Part shown: positions 6,205 to 13,208 of the stretch, piece by piece
Numbering within the stretch: position 1 is the stretch's first letter
Layout of the letters: each line of letters begins with the position of its first letter
Assembly: GCA_040882555.1 (NCBI GenBank)
Contig: JBBEBC010000114.1
Span: 1 to 18,138 of the forward strand
Source of the DNA: M30B66 sp040882555
Lineage (GTDB): Bacteria > Bacteroidota > Bacteroidia > M30B66
DNA length: 18,138 nt
Direction of reading: 5' to 3'
Notes under the pieces: generated by a model
The model's database searches: none
What the model was told of the DNA's origin: nothing
The model's input: only the letters and a program-made list of their open reading frames with translations
Program-made: the position numbers and the translations under genes

Positions 6205-7224
6205 TTAATGGGCGATAGACAACCTTTGTACAAAAGTTTTTCCATCGGCCGAAAGGCCTCTTAAAAGATAAATTCCAGCTTCGAAAGAACTTGTGGAAAT
6301 ACTAACATTCGTAGTTGAATTATTTAAAGCTTGAGTGTAAATAACTCTTCCTTGAATATCAATTATTTCAACTGCTGTTAATTTATTAGATGTATTTATA
6401 CGAACTTCTTCATTTGCAGGATTCGGATATACTTCAAATGAGTTAGACGCAACTTCTGATAAATTAACATAAGTTGGATCAGCATAACCTACTGCTGTAT
6501 CTGGCTCATTGATTAAATCATCTGTAATAGTATAGTTAAGAAGCACTGCTCCAGGATGAGCGGCAGAAACATAATTATAGGATGTAATAACCCCAGAAGT
6601 AGAAGAACCAGGAATAGGTGGCAAACCAACTAATTGGTATGACTCTACAGACTTTAATCGCAATACATCATTAAATGTACCGGCCGGAGTTGTTAAGGTA
6701 CCACTACCATCAACATCAACCTGAACCGAACCATTTCGCTGATAGCTAAATCCACCAGAATTGATAGATGAAGCGAAGTCATCGCTGAACGATTGACCAA
6801 AACCTACAGGAAATCTCATAATATCTATAGGATTTGAATACAAGAATGTTAGGTCGATACCACTTCCTGAAGCAAATGAACCAAGAAGAGAATAACTTGA
6901 TGCATCACCTTTAAAGAATGAGGAAAATACAACATCATCTTGAGTGAATGTATTTGCAACAGTAGCCTCAGGAAAACTAGAGGCCCCTGCAGCAGTGGAC
7001 GGGGGAACTAAATTTTCGACAAAAGTAGAATCGCTACTCAAGCCCGAAAAATCCCAGTTTTGACCAGAGCCATCCGCACCCGGCGCTAGTCCGTTTACTG
7101 ACTCATCATAAGTTATAAGGTTAGCTCTCCATGCCGTGGGAGCCCAAGAAGAAGTGATAACCTGACTAATAGCCGTAAGTGAAAAGGCAAAAAGACAAGC
7201 TAAGGAAATAGTAACGTTTTTCAT
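6205..7224 (-). CDS. T9SS-secreted protein with C-terminal sorting domain (paralog A)
   Basis: The product has 339 residues: a signal peptide (1-20, cleavage near AIS|Q), a beta-rich Ser/Thr/Gly-rich middle domain of unknown function, and a C-terminal type A sorting domain of the Por/type IX secretion system (about 261-339). The latter shows the hallmark EVYPNPANEEVRI, the IIDIQGRVIY strand and GIYLLRG...FVQRLSI. Such proteins cross the inner membrane by Sec and the outer membrane by T9SS, where the domain is removed. The middle domain contains RFPVGFGQSFSDDF and DGSGTLTTPAGTFNDVLRLK, a pattern seen in many unnamed Bacteroidota secreted proteins. I recognise no catalytic site. The next gene upstream (8408-7392) is a paralog of nearly identical length. 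It ends at the terminator shared with typA. Confidence 0.9.
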   Translation of the reverse strand: MKNVTISLACLFAFSLTAISQVITSSWAPTAWRANLITYDESVNGLAPGADGSGQNWDFSGLSSDSTFVENLVPPSTAAGASSFPEATVANTFTQDDVVFSSFFKGDASSYSLLGSFASGSGIDLTFLYSNPIDIMRFPVGFGQSFSDDFASSINSGGFSYQRNGSVQVDVDGSGTLTTPAGTFNDVLRLKSVESYQLVGLPPIPGSSTSGVITSYNYVSAAHPGAVLLNYTITDDLINEPDTAVGYADPTYVNLSEVASNSFEVYPNPANEEVRINTSNKLTAVEIIDIQGRVIYTQALNNSTTNVSISTSSFEAGIYLLRGLSADGKTFVQRLSIAH

Positions 7225-7240
7225 ATTGTTTAATTTTTTT

Positions 7241-7253
7241 GAAAGTTAACTTT
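7241..7253 (-). promoter_or_regulatory. Palindrome and possible -7 element upstream of paralog A
   Basis: AAAGTTAACTTT (7242-7253) is a perfect 12-base palindrome 18-29 bases upstream of the ATG of the T9SS paralog A. Its minus-strand reading overlaps TAACTTTC, one mismatch from the -7 consensus TAnnTTTG. It could be a promoter with an overlapping operator; in AT-rich DNA a chance palindrome is also possible. Confidence 0.35.
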
Positions 7254-7337
7254 AGAATAAATTTTAATAACCTGAATATTTATTAATAGTCAACATCTAA
7301 TTGTTTATAGCTTACTTTCAAAATTCGTGTTGATTTA

Positions 7338-7377
7338 AACAAAAAAGCCCGAAGAGAAATTCTCTTCGGGCTTTGAA
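7338..7377 (-). terminator. Rho-independent terminator after T9SS paralog B
   Basis: The arms 7344-7358 and 7360-7374 are perfectly complementary (AAAGCCCGAAGAGAA type, 15 pairs before opening of the apical loop). On the minus strand the stem ends in a run of six T (complement of 7341-7346). It lies 15 bases beyond the stop at 7392 and shows that the two T9SS paralogs are probably separate transcripts. Confidence 0.9.
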
Positions 7378-7391
7378 TATTTAATATGAAA

Positions 7392-8408
7392 TTAGTTACT
7401 TACATTAAATCGTTTAACAACAATTTCAGAGTTGGTGTTTTCAATTTTTGCTAGATAAGAACCAGAAGGTAAATCTCTAACATCAATTACCCAAACATTG
7501 GCTGTTCTTGAAATTGGACGATAATTCATCGTTCTTCCATTAACATCTACAATAAGTACTGACGCAATTTCTGCACGATTGCGAATTGTTAAACGGTCAA
7601 CTACTGGATTAGGGAAAAGAGTAACATCAGCTCTTGAGATTCTTACTCCTAGGCTAACAAATTCAGCATCGGCATAGTAGATTTCAATTTCTTCGTCATT
7701 TAGTCCATCATCAGAAATAACATATTTAAGAAGATACATTCCCGGGTAGTCAGGAGAAATGAACGAATATGTTGTAACTGTTCCAGAAGTTGACGCTCCA
7801 GGAGTTGGAGGTAAACCTATTAACTGATATGTTTCAACAGATTTTACTCTAAGCACATTATCAAAACTGCCTTCAGGAGTAACTAGCGTTCCGCTTCCGT
7901 CAACTTGAACTGAAACGTTTCCTGTTTTATTGAATGAGAAGGACATTCCCGACATTCTATTTTCAGAAGAAAATGCATCCGTGAACGATTGACCAAAGCC
8001 AACTGGGAATCTCAATAAATCTTTAGCGTCTGAGTAAATTTCGTAGCTCGCTTGTTCGCCACTACCTGAATAAAAGCCCCAAGCTTGAAAAGCAGAACCG
8101 CCAGCTGAATAATACTCGGAAATTGCTCCGTCTGTATATGCAACAGTTGCGGAAGAGAATTGAGTTGAGCCGTTAGCGTCATCAGCAGCAATAATATTTT
8201 GAGACATGCTACTGATTGAAGTTAAGCCAGCAAAATTCCAGGTTTGACCCTCTCCGGTTGCTCCGGGAGTAAATTCTGAAGCGTTGCTACTCACAAAAGA
8301 GTTTTTTTCAATTCCAGCTGATGGCAGCCAAGATGATTCAATAATCTGTGCTTTTGCTCCTATTGAGCAAGCTGCAAAGCATGCAGCAAAAAAAGTAATT
8401 TTTCTCAT
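7392..8408 (-). CDS. T9SS-secreted protein with C-terminal sorting domain (paralog B)
   Basis: This 338-residue protein has a signal peptide (MRKITFFAACFAACSIGAKA, cleavage AKA|Q at 20/21), a middle domain like that of its neighbour, and a T9SS type A sorting domain (final ~79 residues: TLFPNPVVDRLTI, LIVDVNGRTM, GSYLAKI...VVKRFNV). Over one 45-residue block starting at DGSGTL the two paralogs agree at 32 positions by my hand count. They also share RFPVGFGQSF, YQL.GLPP.PG.STSG and the N-terminal SSW.P. The start at 8408 was chosen because it opens directly on the signal peptide. A longer frame to 8555 would add 49 residues with no resemblance to the paralog. The pair most likely arose by tandem duplication. 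Cargo function is unknown. Confidence 0.9.
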   Translation of the reverse strand: MRKITFFAACFAACSIGAKAQIIESSWLPSAGIEKNSFVSSNASEFTPGATGEGQTWNFAGLTSISSMSQNIIAADDANGSTQFSSATVAYTDGAISEYYSAGGSAFQAWGFYSGSGEQASYEIYSDAKDLLRFPVGFGQSFTDAFSSENRMSGMSFSFNKTGNVSVQVDGSGTLVTPEGSFDNVLRVKSVETYQLIGLPPTPGASTSGTVTTYSFISPDYPGMYLLKYVISDDGLNDEEIEIYYADAEFVSLGVRISRADVTLFPNPVVDRLTIRNRAEIASVLIVDVNGRTMNYRPISRTANVWVIDVRDLPSGSYLAKIENTNSEIVVKRFNVSN

Positions 8409-8648
8409 TTCGATTCTTTTAAATTTTAGATTAACATTTTTCGACGTAGGTCTCTTTAAAGAGATAATCCATCCGACAAGGAAACTAAACGATGATAATT
8501 TTTTGAGGTTCCTTTTTAAAATGCAGGCATAAGAATTATAATGTAAGAATGTCACAAAATGTGAGCATTAACTTCATTGCCTTCGGCCGTAAGGCCAATA
8601 AATTCAATAAGAATGAAAAATGTGGATGATGTAAGAATGCTAATTAAT
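8409..8648 (-). promoter_or_regulatory. Motif-rich intergenic region upstream of T9SS paralog B
   Basis: The 240 bases between the kinase stop and paralog B hold no gene but several repeated signals. TAAGAAT occurs four times on the plus strand (8530-8536, 8544-8550, 8608-8614, 8632-8638), two of them inside an identical 11-mer ATGTAAGAATG (8541-8551, 8629-8639). A perfect inverted repeat TCACA-AAA-TGTGA lies at 8552-8564 and a perfect palindrome TCTCTTTAAAGAGA at 8451-8464, about 43-56 bases before the ATG. A hairpin with one bulged base lies at 8576-8599 and lacks a T-run. I find no exact TAnnTTTG box. Confidence 0.4.
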
Positions 8649-9698
8649 TCAACGGGCTTTTGACAATGTGAAGCCGAATGTTGTTCCAATTCCTAGCGTG
8701 CTACGAACATTAATTGTTTGGTTATGAGCCTCAATGATATGTTTAACAATGGAAAGACCCAGACCCGTGCCCCCAATTTCTCTAGAACGACTTCTATCAA
8801 TTCGATAAAAACGCTCAAACAATCTAGGAATGTGTTCCTGAGAAATTCCAATACCATTGTCAGTTACCTCAACCAGGATATTTTCATCCATATCATAAAA
8901 TGAAATTTTGGTCTCTCCTACCGGCTTATTATACTTAATTGAATTCACCAAAAGATTACTAATAACCTTCATAATGCTCTCCTTGTCAGCCTTCACCATA
9001 ATTGGTTTATCGTAAATGTCTTTGAAAAGTAATTTAACATTACTCTTGTCGGCACTGTACTGAATGCTGTTCATTGTATCTCTGGCAAGCTCAACGATAT
9101 CAAACTTTTCTTTATGCAGAATGAGTTGACCTGATTCGAATTGGGTAATTATCTCAAGGTCTTCAACAATGTTTACCATTCGCTCAACACTTTTTTCTGC
9201 ACGTTCGAGATACGTTCTGTTGATTGAAGCATCCTCTAAACCACCTTCAAGTAAGGTCATGATATAACCTTGAATATTGAAAATTGGAGTTTTGAGTTCA
9301 TGGCTCACATTACCAAGGAACTCTCTACGATAGTTCTCGAGATTTTTCAGGTATTCAATTTCCTCTTTTTGATCTTTTGCCCAAGCCTCAACATCTGTGT
9401 TCACGGCAGAGATAATATCTGTGTTCAAATCAACCGACTTAGGTTTCTGCCCCTTCTTTAATTTAAGTTGGTGAATATTTTTGTAAATCAATTTTATTTT
9501 TCTGTAGATAAAGCGTTCTACAGCAAATTGAAACAAGAAAAAAGAAAGCATAAAGGTGAATGCCATCACCACTATAGGTACCCAAATGGTGTACTTTAGG
9601 TGGAAGACATACTCCATTAGAGCCACAAAAACGCCCACACTACTCGCGAACCACAATGCCAAATACAGGGCAAGGCTTCTAGGAGTGGATGTATTCAT
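8649..9698 (-). CDS. PhoR-type sensor histidine kinase
   Basis: The 349-residue membrane kinase has two transmembrane helices (about 10-29 and 37-60) with a loop of under ten residues between them, so it has almost no periplasmic sensor. A linker/coiled coil (about 61-125) leads to the HisKA dimerisation domain with phospho-acceptor H133 in VSHELKTP. The HATPase domain shows the N box (N248, N252), G1 DNGIGI (280-285), F box LFERFYRID and G2 GGTGLGLSI (309-317). It would phosphorylate the response regulator encoded directly upstream. I chose ATG 9698, which opens just before the first helix and leaves 31 bases after the regulator; a longer start at 9779 would overlap the regulator by 50 bases with a polar extension. 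The signal sensed is unknown; membrane or intracellular cues are more likely than a periplasmic ligand. Confidence 0.93.
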   Translation of the reverse strand: MNTSTPRSLALYLALWFASSVGVFVALMEYVFHLKYTIWVPIVVMAFTFMLSFFLFQFAVERFIYRKIKLIYKNIHQLKLKKGQKPKSVDLNTDIISAVNTDVEAWAKDQKEEIEYLKNLENYRREFLGNVSHELKTPIFNIQGYIMTLLEGGLEDASINRTYLERAEKSVERMVNIVEDLEIITQFESGQLILHKEKFDIVELARDTMNSIQYSADKSNVKLLFKDIYDKPIMVKADKESIMKVISNLLVNSIKYNKPVGETKISFYDMDENILVEVTDNGIGISQEHIPRLFERFYRIDRSRSREIGGTGLGLSIVKHIIEAHNQTINVRSTLGIGTTFGFTLSKAR

Positions 9699-9729
9699 CC
9701 TCTGAGCAAAAGTTAACCGTTGTTTCTGT

Positions 9730-10410
9730 TTAGAATTCAAATTTGTATCCGACACCTTTAATGGTGCGAATGTAAGCATCTCCTAGCTTTTCTCGCAGCT
9801 TTCTTATATGAACATCTATAGTTCTATCTCCAACAACCACGTCATCGCCCCAAACATTCTTTAAAATATCTTCTCTTGTAAAAACCTTACCCGGTCTTGA
9901 GGCAAGTAAAGCAATAAGTTCGAACTCCTTTTTGGGAAGATGAATTTGCTCTCCTTCTCTAACGATAAGATACTTCTCACGATCAATACTAAACCCATTC
10001 ACATCAACCACTTCTTCACCTGGATTTGATCCGTGGCGGCGTAATAATGCCTTCACACGTGAAACAAGCACTCTTGGTTTAATAGGTTTATTGATATAAT
10101 CATCAGCTCCTGCATCGAAGCCTGCAATTTGCGAATAATCCTCGTTTCTAGCTGTTAAGAAAGCAATAAGTACATCCTTCAGCTCAGGTGTTTCTCTAAT
10201 TACTCTGCATGTTTCAATGCCATCTAAATCAGGCATCATCACATCAAGAATAATCAATTGAGGCTTTTCTTGCTTCGCAAGCTTTATAGCATCCTTTCCA
10301 TTATTAGACGTGAAAACTTCAAAGCCTTCTTTAACTAAATTGTAACTGATAAATTCCAATATATCTGGCTCATCATCTACAAGCAAAATCTTAACATTTT
10401 CCGACTTCAT
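9730..10410 (-). CDS. OmpR/PhoB-family response regulator
   Basis: This 226-residue DNA-binding regulator has an N-terminal receiver domain with the acidic pair D12/D13, phosphorylation site D56 in LIILDVMMPDLDG, T86 in FLTARNE and K108 in NKPIKP. A winged-helix domain (about 125-226) follows, with the recognition-helix region DRTIDVHIRKLREKLG and the terminal IRTIKGVGYKFEF typical of PhoB/OmpR. The cognate kinase lies 31 bases downstream, the usual regulator-kinase order in Bacteroidota. The family resemblance is closest to PhoB-PhoR, but phosphate control cannot be claimed: no pst or phoU genes lie nearby and I see no Pho-box-like direct repeats in the 103 bases upstream. Confidence 0.93.
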   Translation of the reverse strand: MKSENVKILLVDDEPDILEFISYNLVKEGFEVFTSNNGKDAIKLAKQEKPQLIILDVMMPDLDGIETCRVIRETPELKDVLIAFLTARNEDYSQIAGFDAGADDYINKPIKPRVLVSRVKALLRRHGSNPGEEVVDVNGFSIDREKYLIVREGEQIHLPKKEFELIALLASRPGKVFTREDILKNVWGDDVVVGDRTIDVHIRKLREKLGDAYIRTIKGVGYKFEF

Positions 10411-10433
10411 AGAGGCTTATTAGATTCTTAGGG

Positions 10434-10441
10434 CGAAACTA
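10434..10441 (-). promoter_or_regulatory. Possible -7 element for the two-component operon
   Basis: On the minus strand TAGTTTCG (10441-10434) lies about 24 bases before the regulator ATG and has the same TAnnTTCG form found before atpD and the rlmI-like gene. A second candidate, TAACTTTA, with a TTG 20 bases upstream of it, lies slightly further out in the same 103-base gap. Neither is exact. No hairpin terminator for the MATE gene is visible in the gap, so readthrough from it is possible. Confidence 0.28.
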
Positions 10442-10513
10442 TTCCGCTTTTTCGACATTAAAGTTAAGTTCAGGTTATGAAATTGACAACACAATGAGGT
10501 GAAATTAGGCAAA

Positions 10514-11851
10514 TCATATTGTTTTTCCTACCCACTTGTTTGATTTCATGTACATTAAAGAGAACATCCCCAAGAGTAAGAAATATGCTGGTTCGGTTAA
10601 CCAAATTAATTCGACATCTAATCTTAATACGATTCCTAAAATATAAGCAATCAGCAGATACATGCAGATAGTTCCTGTTTCAATGAGCAAGGCAGTACGT
10701 GTATTTCCCGAACCTGTTACTCCACTGTAAAAAGTTATTGCTAATCCAAAAAGCGTCAAGGCAAAACTCATCACATATAACGTAGGAATCGCATCTTGGA
10801 GCAGTCCGCTTGTTTTATCTTCTATAGCCAGACCGAGCACTTGCTCGGGAAAAACAAGATTTATTATTACAAATGGAAGTGCCGATATAACTGCTAAAAA
10901 TGTAATCTTTTTAAGCAAAGGCATTACTTCGTGATTTCGACCTTCACCAATAACAAATGAAACCAGCGTATTGGTGGCAGAACTTAATCCCCAGAATGGG
11001 ACCATTTGGAACATATAAATCATTCTAATAATAACTGAAATAGCCAGAGCCCTTTCACTTATTTGCTCGATAATGATAAAGAACAAAAACCAGCCTGCGT
11101 GCGAGATCACATATTGAAACATCACGGGTGAGGCAAGAGAGAAAATTCTCGATGAAATCTGATTTTGCCACTTTCGAGTGAGAAACAAGAAATACTTACT
11201 ATGAGATTTGGTAATTAAAGTATGAGCAATGAACCAAATCAAGGCAACAAGCTCAGATAAAGAGGAGGCAATTGCAGCTCCAGCGATTCCCATTTGAGGA
11301 AATCCAAACTCGCCAAAAATCAATGCATAATTCAGGAAGACATTCGCAATTGCCATGGCAAATGTGCTCCAAATAATTACTCCTGAAGACGAAACACCAA
11401 TATAGAATGCTCTAAATGCAAGATTTACTAGGGCAAAGGTGATTCCCCAAGCACGATTGTCGAGATAAAGTTCTGCTGCCTTGTAAACTTCTGGTGATTG
11501 AATAAGTGAGCCCAAAATGAAAGGGCCAAGAAGCTCCATGATAAGCCATAAAAAGGCTGACATCACAAAGAGCATGATTAAACTTGTGTCGAAAATACTC
11601 CCTATTGCCTCTCGGTTTTTTTCTCCATCCCTTCGGGCGATAAGAATTTGAACTCCAATTGAGAAGCCTAAGCCACAAACGTAAACGGTACTGAAAAAAA
11701 GTCCTGCAAGCCCAACAGCTGCAAGCGAAATTTCATCCACCCTAGCCATAAAAAAGGCATCGGTAGCCATGATTATATTCTGTGCAATACCTCCTAAAAT
11801 GATAGGTAAAGACAGATTTATAATCTTTTTATAACTTATTGCGCTATCCAT
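10514..11851 (-). CDS. MATE-family multidrug/toxin efflux transporter
   Basis: The 445-residue product is almost entirely hydrophobic with about 12 predicted transmembrane helices in two halves, the architecture of MATE (NorM/DinF-like) exporters. These use Na+ or H+ gradients to expel cationic drugs or metabolites across the inner membrane. The N-terminus MDSAISYKKIINLSLPIILGGIAQNIIMATDAFFMARV is characteristic: a short amphipathic lead, then LSLPI and TDAFFMARV, the MATE 'D-x-x-F/M-x-x' segment of helix 1-2. The second half begins around residue 235 (SLASPVMFQYVISHAGWFLFF). The substrate cannot be predicted. It starts 24 bases after the rlmI-like stop and is probably cotranscribed with it. 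Confidence 0.9.
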   Translation of the reverse strand: MDSAISYKKIINLSLPIILGGIAQNIIMATDAFFMARVDEISLAAVGLAGLFFSTVYVCGLGFSIGVQILIARRDGEKNREAIGSIFDTSLIMLFVMSAFLWLIMELLGPFILGSLIQSPEVYKAAELYLDNRAWGITFALVNLAFRAFYIGVSSSGVIIWSTFAMAIANVFLNYALIFGEFGFPQMGIAGAAIASSLSELVALIWFIAHTLITKSHSKYFLFLTRKWQNQISSRIFSLASPVMFQYVISHAGWFLFFIIIEQISERALAISVIIRMIYMFQMVPFWGLSSATNTLVSFVIGEGRNHEVMPLLKKITFLAVISALPFVIINLVFPEQVLGLAIEDKTSGLLQDAIPTLYVMSFALTLFGLAITFYSGVTGSGNTRTALLIETGTICMYLLIAYILGIVLRLDVELIWLTEPAYFLLLGMFSLMYMKSNKWVGKTI

Positions 11852-11875
11852 AAATCAGACATTAAGCTCTGATAA

Positions 11876-13045
11876 TTAATGAATTAAAAGCACTAATCCT
11901 TTTAAATACTCTCCTTCTGGATGATAAATACTCACTGGGTGATCGGCAGGTTGAGTTAGCTGGTGTAAGATTGAAACTTTACGCCCTGCTTCAATGGCTG
12001 CAGCTGTTACAGTATTTCTAAATAATTCTCTATCAACAACTTGCGAGCAAGAAAACGTAAACAAAATTCCATTCGGAGCAATTTGCTCAATGGCAGTTTT
12101 GTTAAGTCGTTTATACGCCTGAACGGCGCGATGTCGAGCATCTTGATGCTTAGCAAATGCTGGTGGATCAAGTATTATCACGTCATATTGATCATCTTGT
12201 TGCCTTAACCACTCAGGAACATCAGCAATCAAAGCTTCGTGCTCAGCTTCAAAAGGACCGCTAAGGTTTACATTTTCAACACAGAGTTCTATAGCCTTCT
12301 TACTTGCATCAACAGAATGAACCAGCTTGGCTCCACTTTTAAGCGCATAAACCGAAAAACCTCCTGTATAACAAAAGGTATTCAACACGCTCTTTTCATT
12401 ACAATATCTTGAAAGTAGCTCTCTATTATCTCTTTGGTCGAGAAAAAATCCTGTTTTCTGACCCGTTTCAAAATCAACCTTAAACTGAATACCATTTTCG
12501 AGCACCAATCTGTTATCGGAAGCTCCAAAAAGAAAAGAATTTCCCTCTTTCATACCCATCGTCTCAGCTGATTTATCAAAAACAGCCTTGATGATTCCAT
12601 TAGATTCTTCAGCAATTGCCTTAGCTATGATTTCTTTTGTCCTAAGCATTCCAATAGAATGACATTGAACAACGGCTACATCAGCATAAACATCAACAAT
12701 AAGCCCAGGTAATCCATCACCTTCACCATGCAATAACCTAAAGCAATTGGTTTTATCGTCTGGAAAACCCATCGCCCGTCGGCGGGCAAAAGCTTCTCTT
12801 ATCCTTCCTTTCCAGAAGGTATCATCTATATTCTGTTCTTCAAAACTGAGAATCCTCACAGCAATAGAGCCTTTCTGATAATGCCCTTGCGCTAAAAAGT
12901 TCCCAAAAGCATCACGTACTTCCACCAAGTCGCCGTCTTGCAATTCGCCTTTAATTTCTTCAATTGCTCCAGAAAAAATCCACGGATGGAATCTTAGAAC
13001 GGGACGTTCCTTTCCTTTTTTAAGGTAAATAACAGGGTTTTGCAT
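11876..13045 (-). CDS. RlmI-like class I SAM-dependent rRNA (cytosine) methyltransferase
   Basis: The 389-residue enzyme has an N-terminal PUA domain (about 1-75, RFHPWIFSGAI and DGDLVEVRDAFGNFLAQG), a middle domain with FRLLHGEGDGLPGLIVDVY (102-120) and a C-terminal Rossmann methyltransferase domain (about 185-389). Motifs are GQKTGFFLDQRDNR (195-208), SAM motif I LNTFCYTGGFSVYA (221-234), acidic motif II HSVDAS (243-248), DVIILDPPAFAK (288-299) and the catalytic-Cys loop TFSCSQ (330-335). This order is that of RlmI, which makes m5C1962 in 23S rRNA; RlmI-type homologues vary in target, so I give no symbol. ATG 13045 was chosen over an upstream ATG at 13084 because a likely -7 promoter element lies between them and because the family starts with this PUA strand. 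Confidence 0.92.
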   Translation of the reverse strand: MQNPVIYLKKGKERPVLRFHPWIFSGAIEEIKGELQDGDLVEVRDAFGNFLAQGHYQKGSIAVRILSFEEQNIDDTFWKGRIREAFARRRAMGFPDDKTNCFRLLHGEGDGLPGLIVDVYADVAVVQCHSIGMLRTKEIIAKAIAEESNGIIKAVFDKSAETMGMKEGNSFLFGASDNRLVLENGIQFKVDFETGQKTGFFLDQRDNRELLSRYCNEKSVLNTFCYTGGFSVYALKSGAKLVHSVDASKKAIELCVENVNLSGPFEAEHEALIADVPEWLRQQDDQYDVIILDPPAFAKHQDARHRAVQAYKRLNKTAIEQIAPNGILFTFSCSQVVDRELFRNTVTAAAIEAGRKVSILHQLTQPADHPVSIYHPEGEYLKGLVLLIH

Positions 13046-13053
13046 AATTGCCG

Positions 13054-13061
13054 CGAAGTTA
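13054..13061 (-). promoter_or_regulatory. Probable -7 element for the rlmI-like/MATE operon
   Basis: TAACTTCG read on the minus strand is one base from TAnnTTTG and lies 9-16 bases before the ATG at 13045. If it is used, the leader is extremely short or absent, and the longer reading frame starting at 13084 cannot be translated from this transcript. No TTTG is seen at -33. Confidence 0.4.
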
Positions 13062-13085
13062 GGGTATTTGTATACCTTCAGCATA

Positions 13086-13127
13086 GTCTCAAGCGGTGCA
13101 TTCCAATTTTTTTCGAACTTTTGAGAC
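13086..13127. promoter_or_regulatory. Inverted repeat between divergent promoters
   Basis: GTCTCAA (13086-13092) and TTGAGAC (13121-13127) form perfect 7-base arms separated by 28 bases. They lie in the middle of the 163-base region between the rlmI-like gene and the tolC-like gene, between both -7 elements. The arms could be half-sites for a regulator acting on both directions; no U-tract suggests a terminator. Confidence 0.35.
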
Positions 13128-13185
13128 GATTAAATCCCATGCGACTTGTTTTATCATTTTTCAAGTGCTTTCTAGGTCAAAACGC

Positions 13186-13193
13186 TACCTTTG
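13186..13193 (+). promoter_or_regulatory. -7 promoter element of the tolC-adaptor-tsaB-rsgA-dtd run
   Basis: TACCTTTG is an exact TAnnTTTG match, 16-23 bases before the ATG at 13209, with an inferred transcript start near 13199. The TTG inside the box is in frame with the gene and must not be taken as its start. No clear -33 TTTG is seen. It is the only promoter I can point to for the five-gene run that ends at 18065. Confidence 0.62.
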
Positions 13194-13208
13194 CAAGCCC
13201 TAAATGAC

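Noticed and set aside
8409..8555. 49-residue N-terminal extension of T9SS paralog B
   Set aside because: It would bury the signal peptide, has no counterpart in the paralog and is preceded by no better start.
9699..9779. 27-residue extension of the histidine kinase
   Set aside because: It overlaps the regulator gene by 50 bases and adds a polar, non-conserved stretch; the ATG at 9698 opens right before the first membrane helix.
12768..12784. GC-rich hairpin GCCCG-TCGG-CGGGC
   Set aside because: It encodes the Arg-rich FARRRAMG stretch of the RlmI-like protein and is explained by coding.
13046..13084. 13-residue extension of the RlmI-like protein
   Set aside because: A likely -7 element lies inside it and the PUA domain starts at the downstream Met.
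13191..13208. TTG start adding six residues to the TolC-like protein
   Set aside because: It lies within the -7 box and would put polar residues in front of a good signal peptide.
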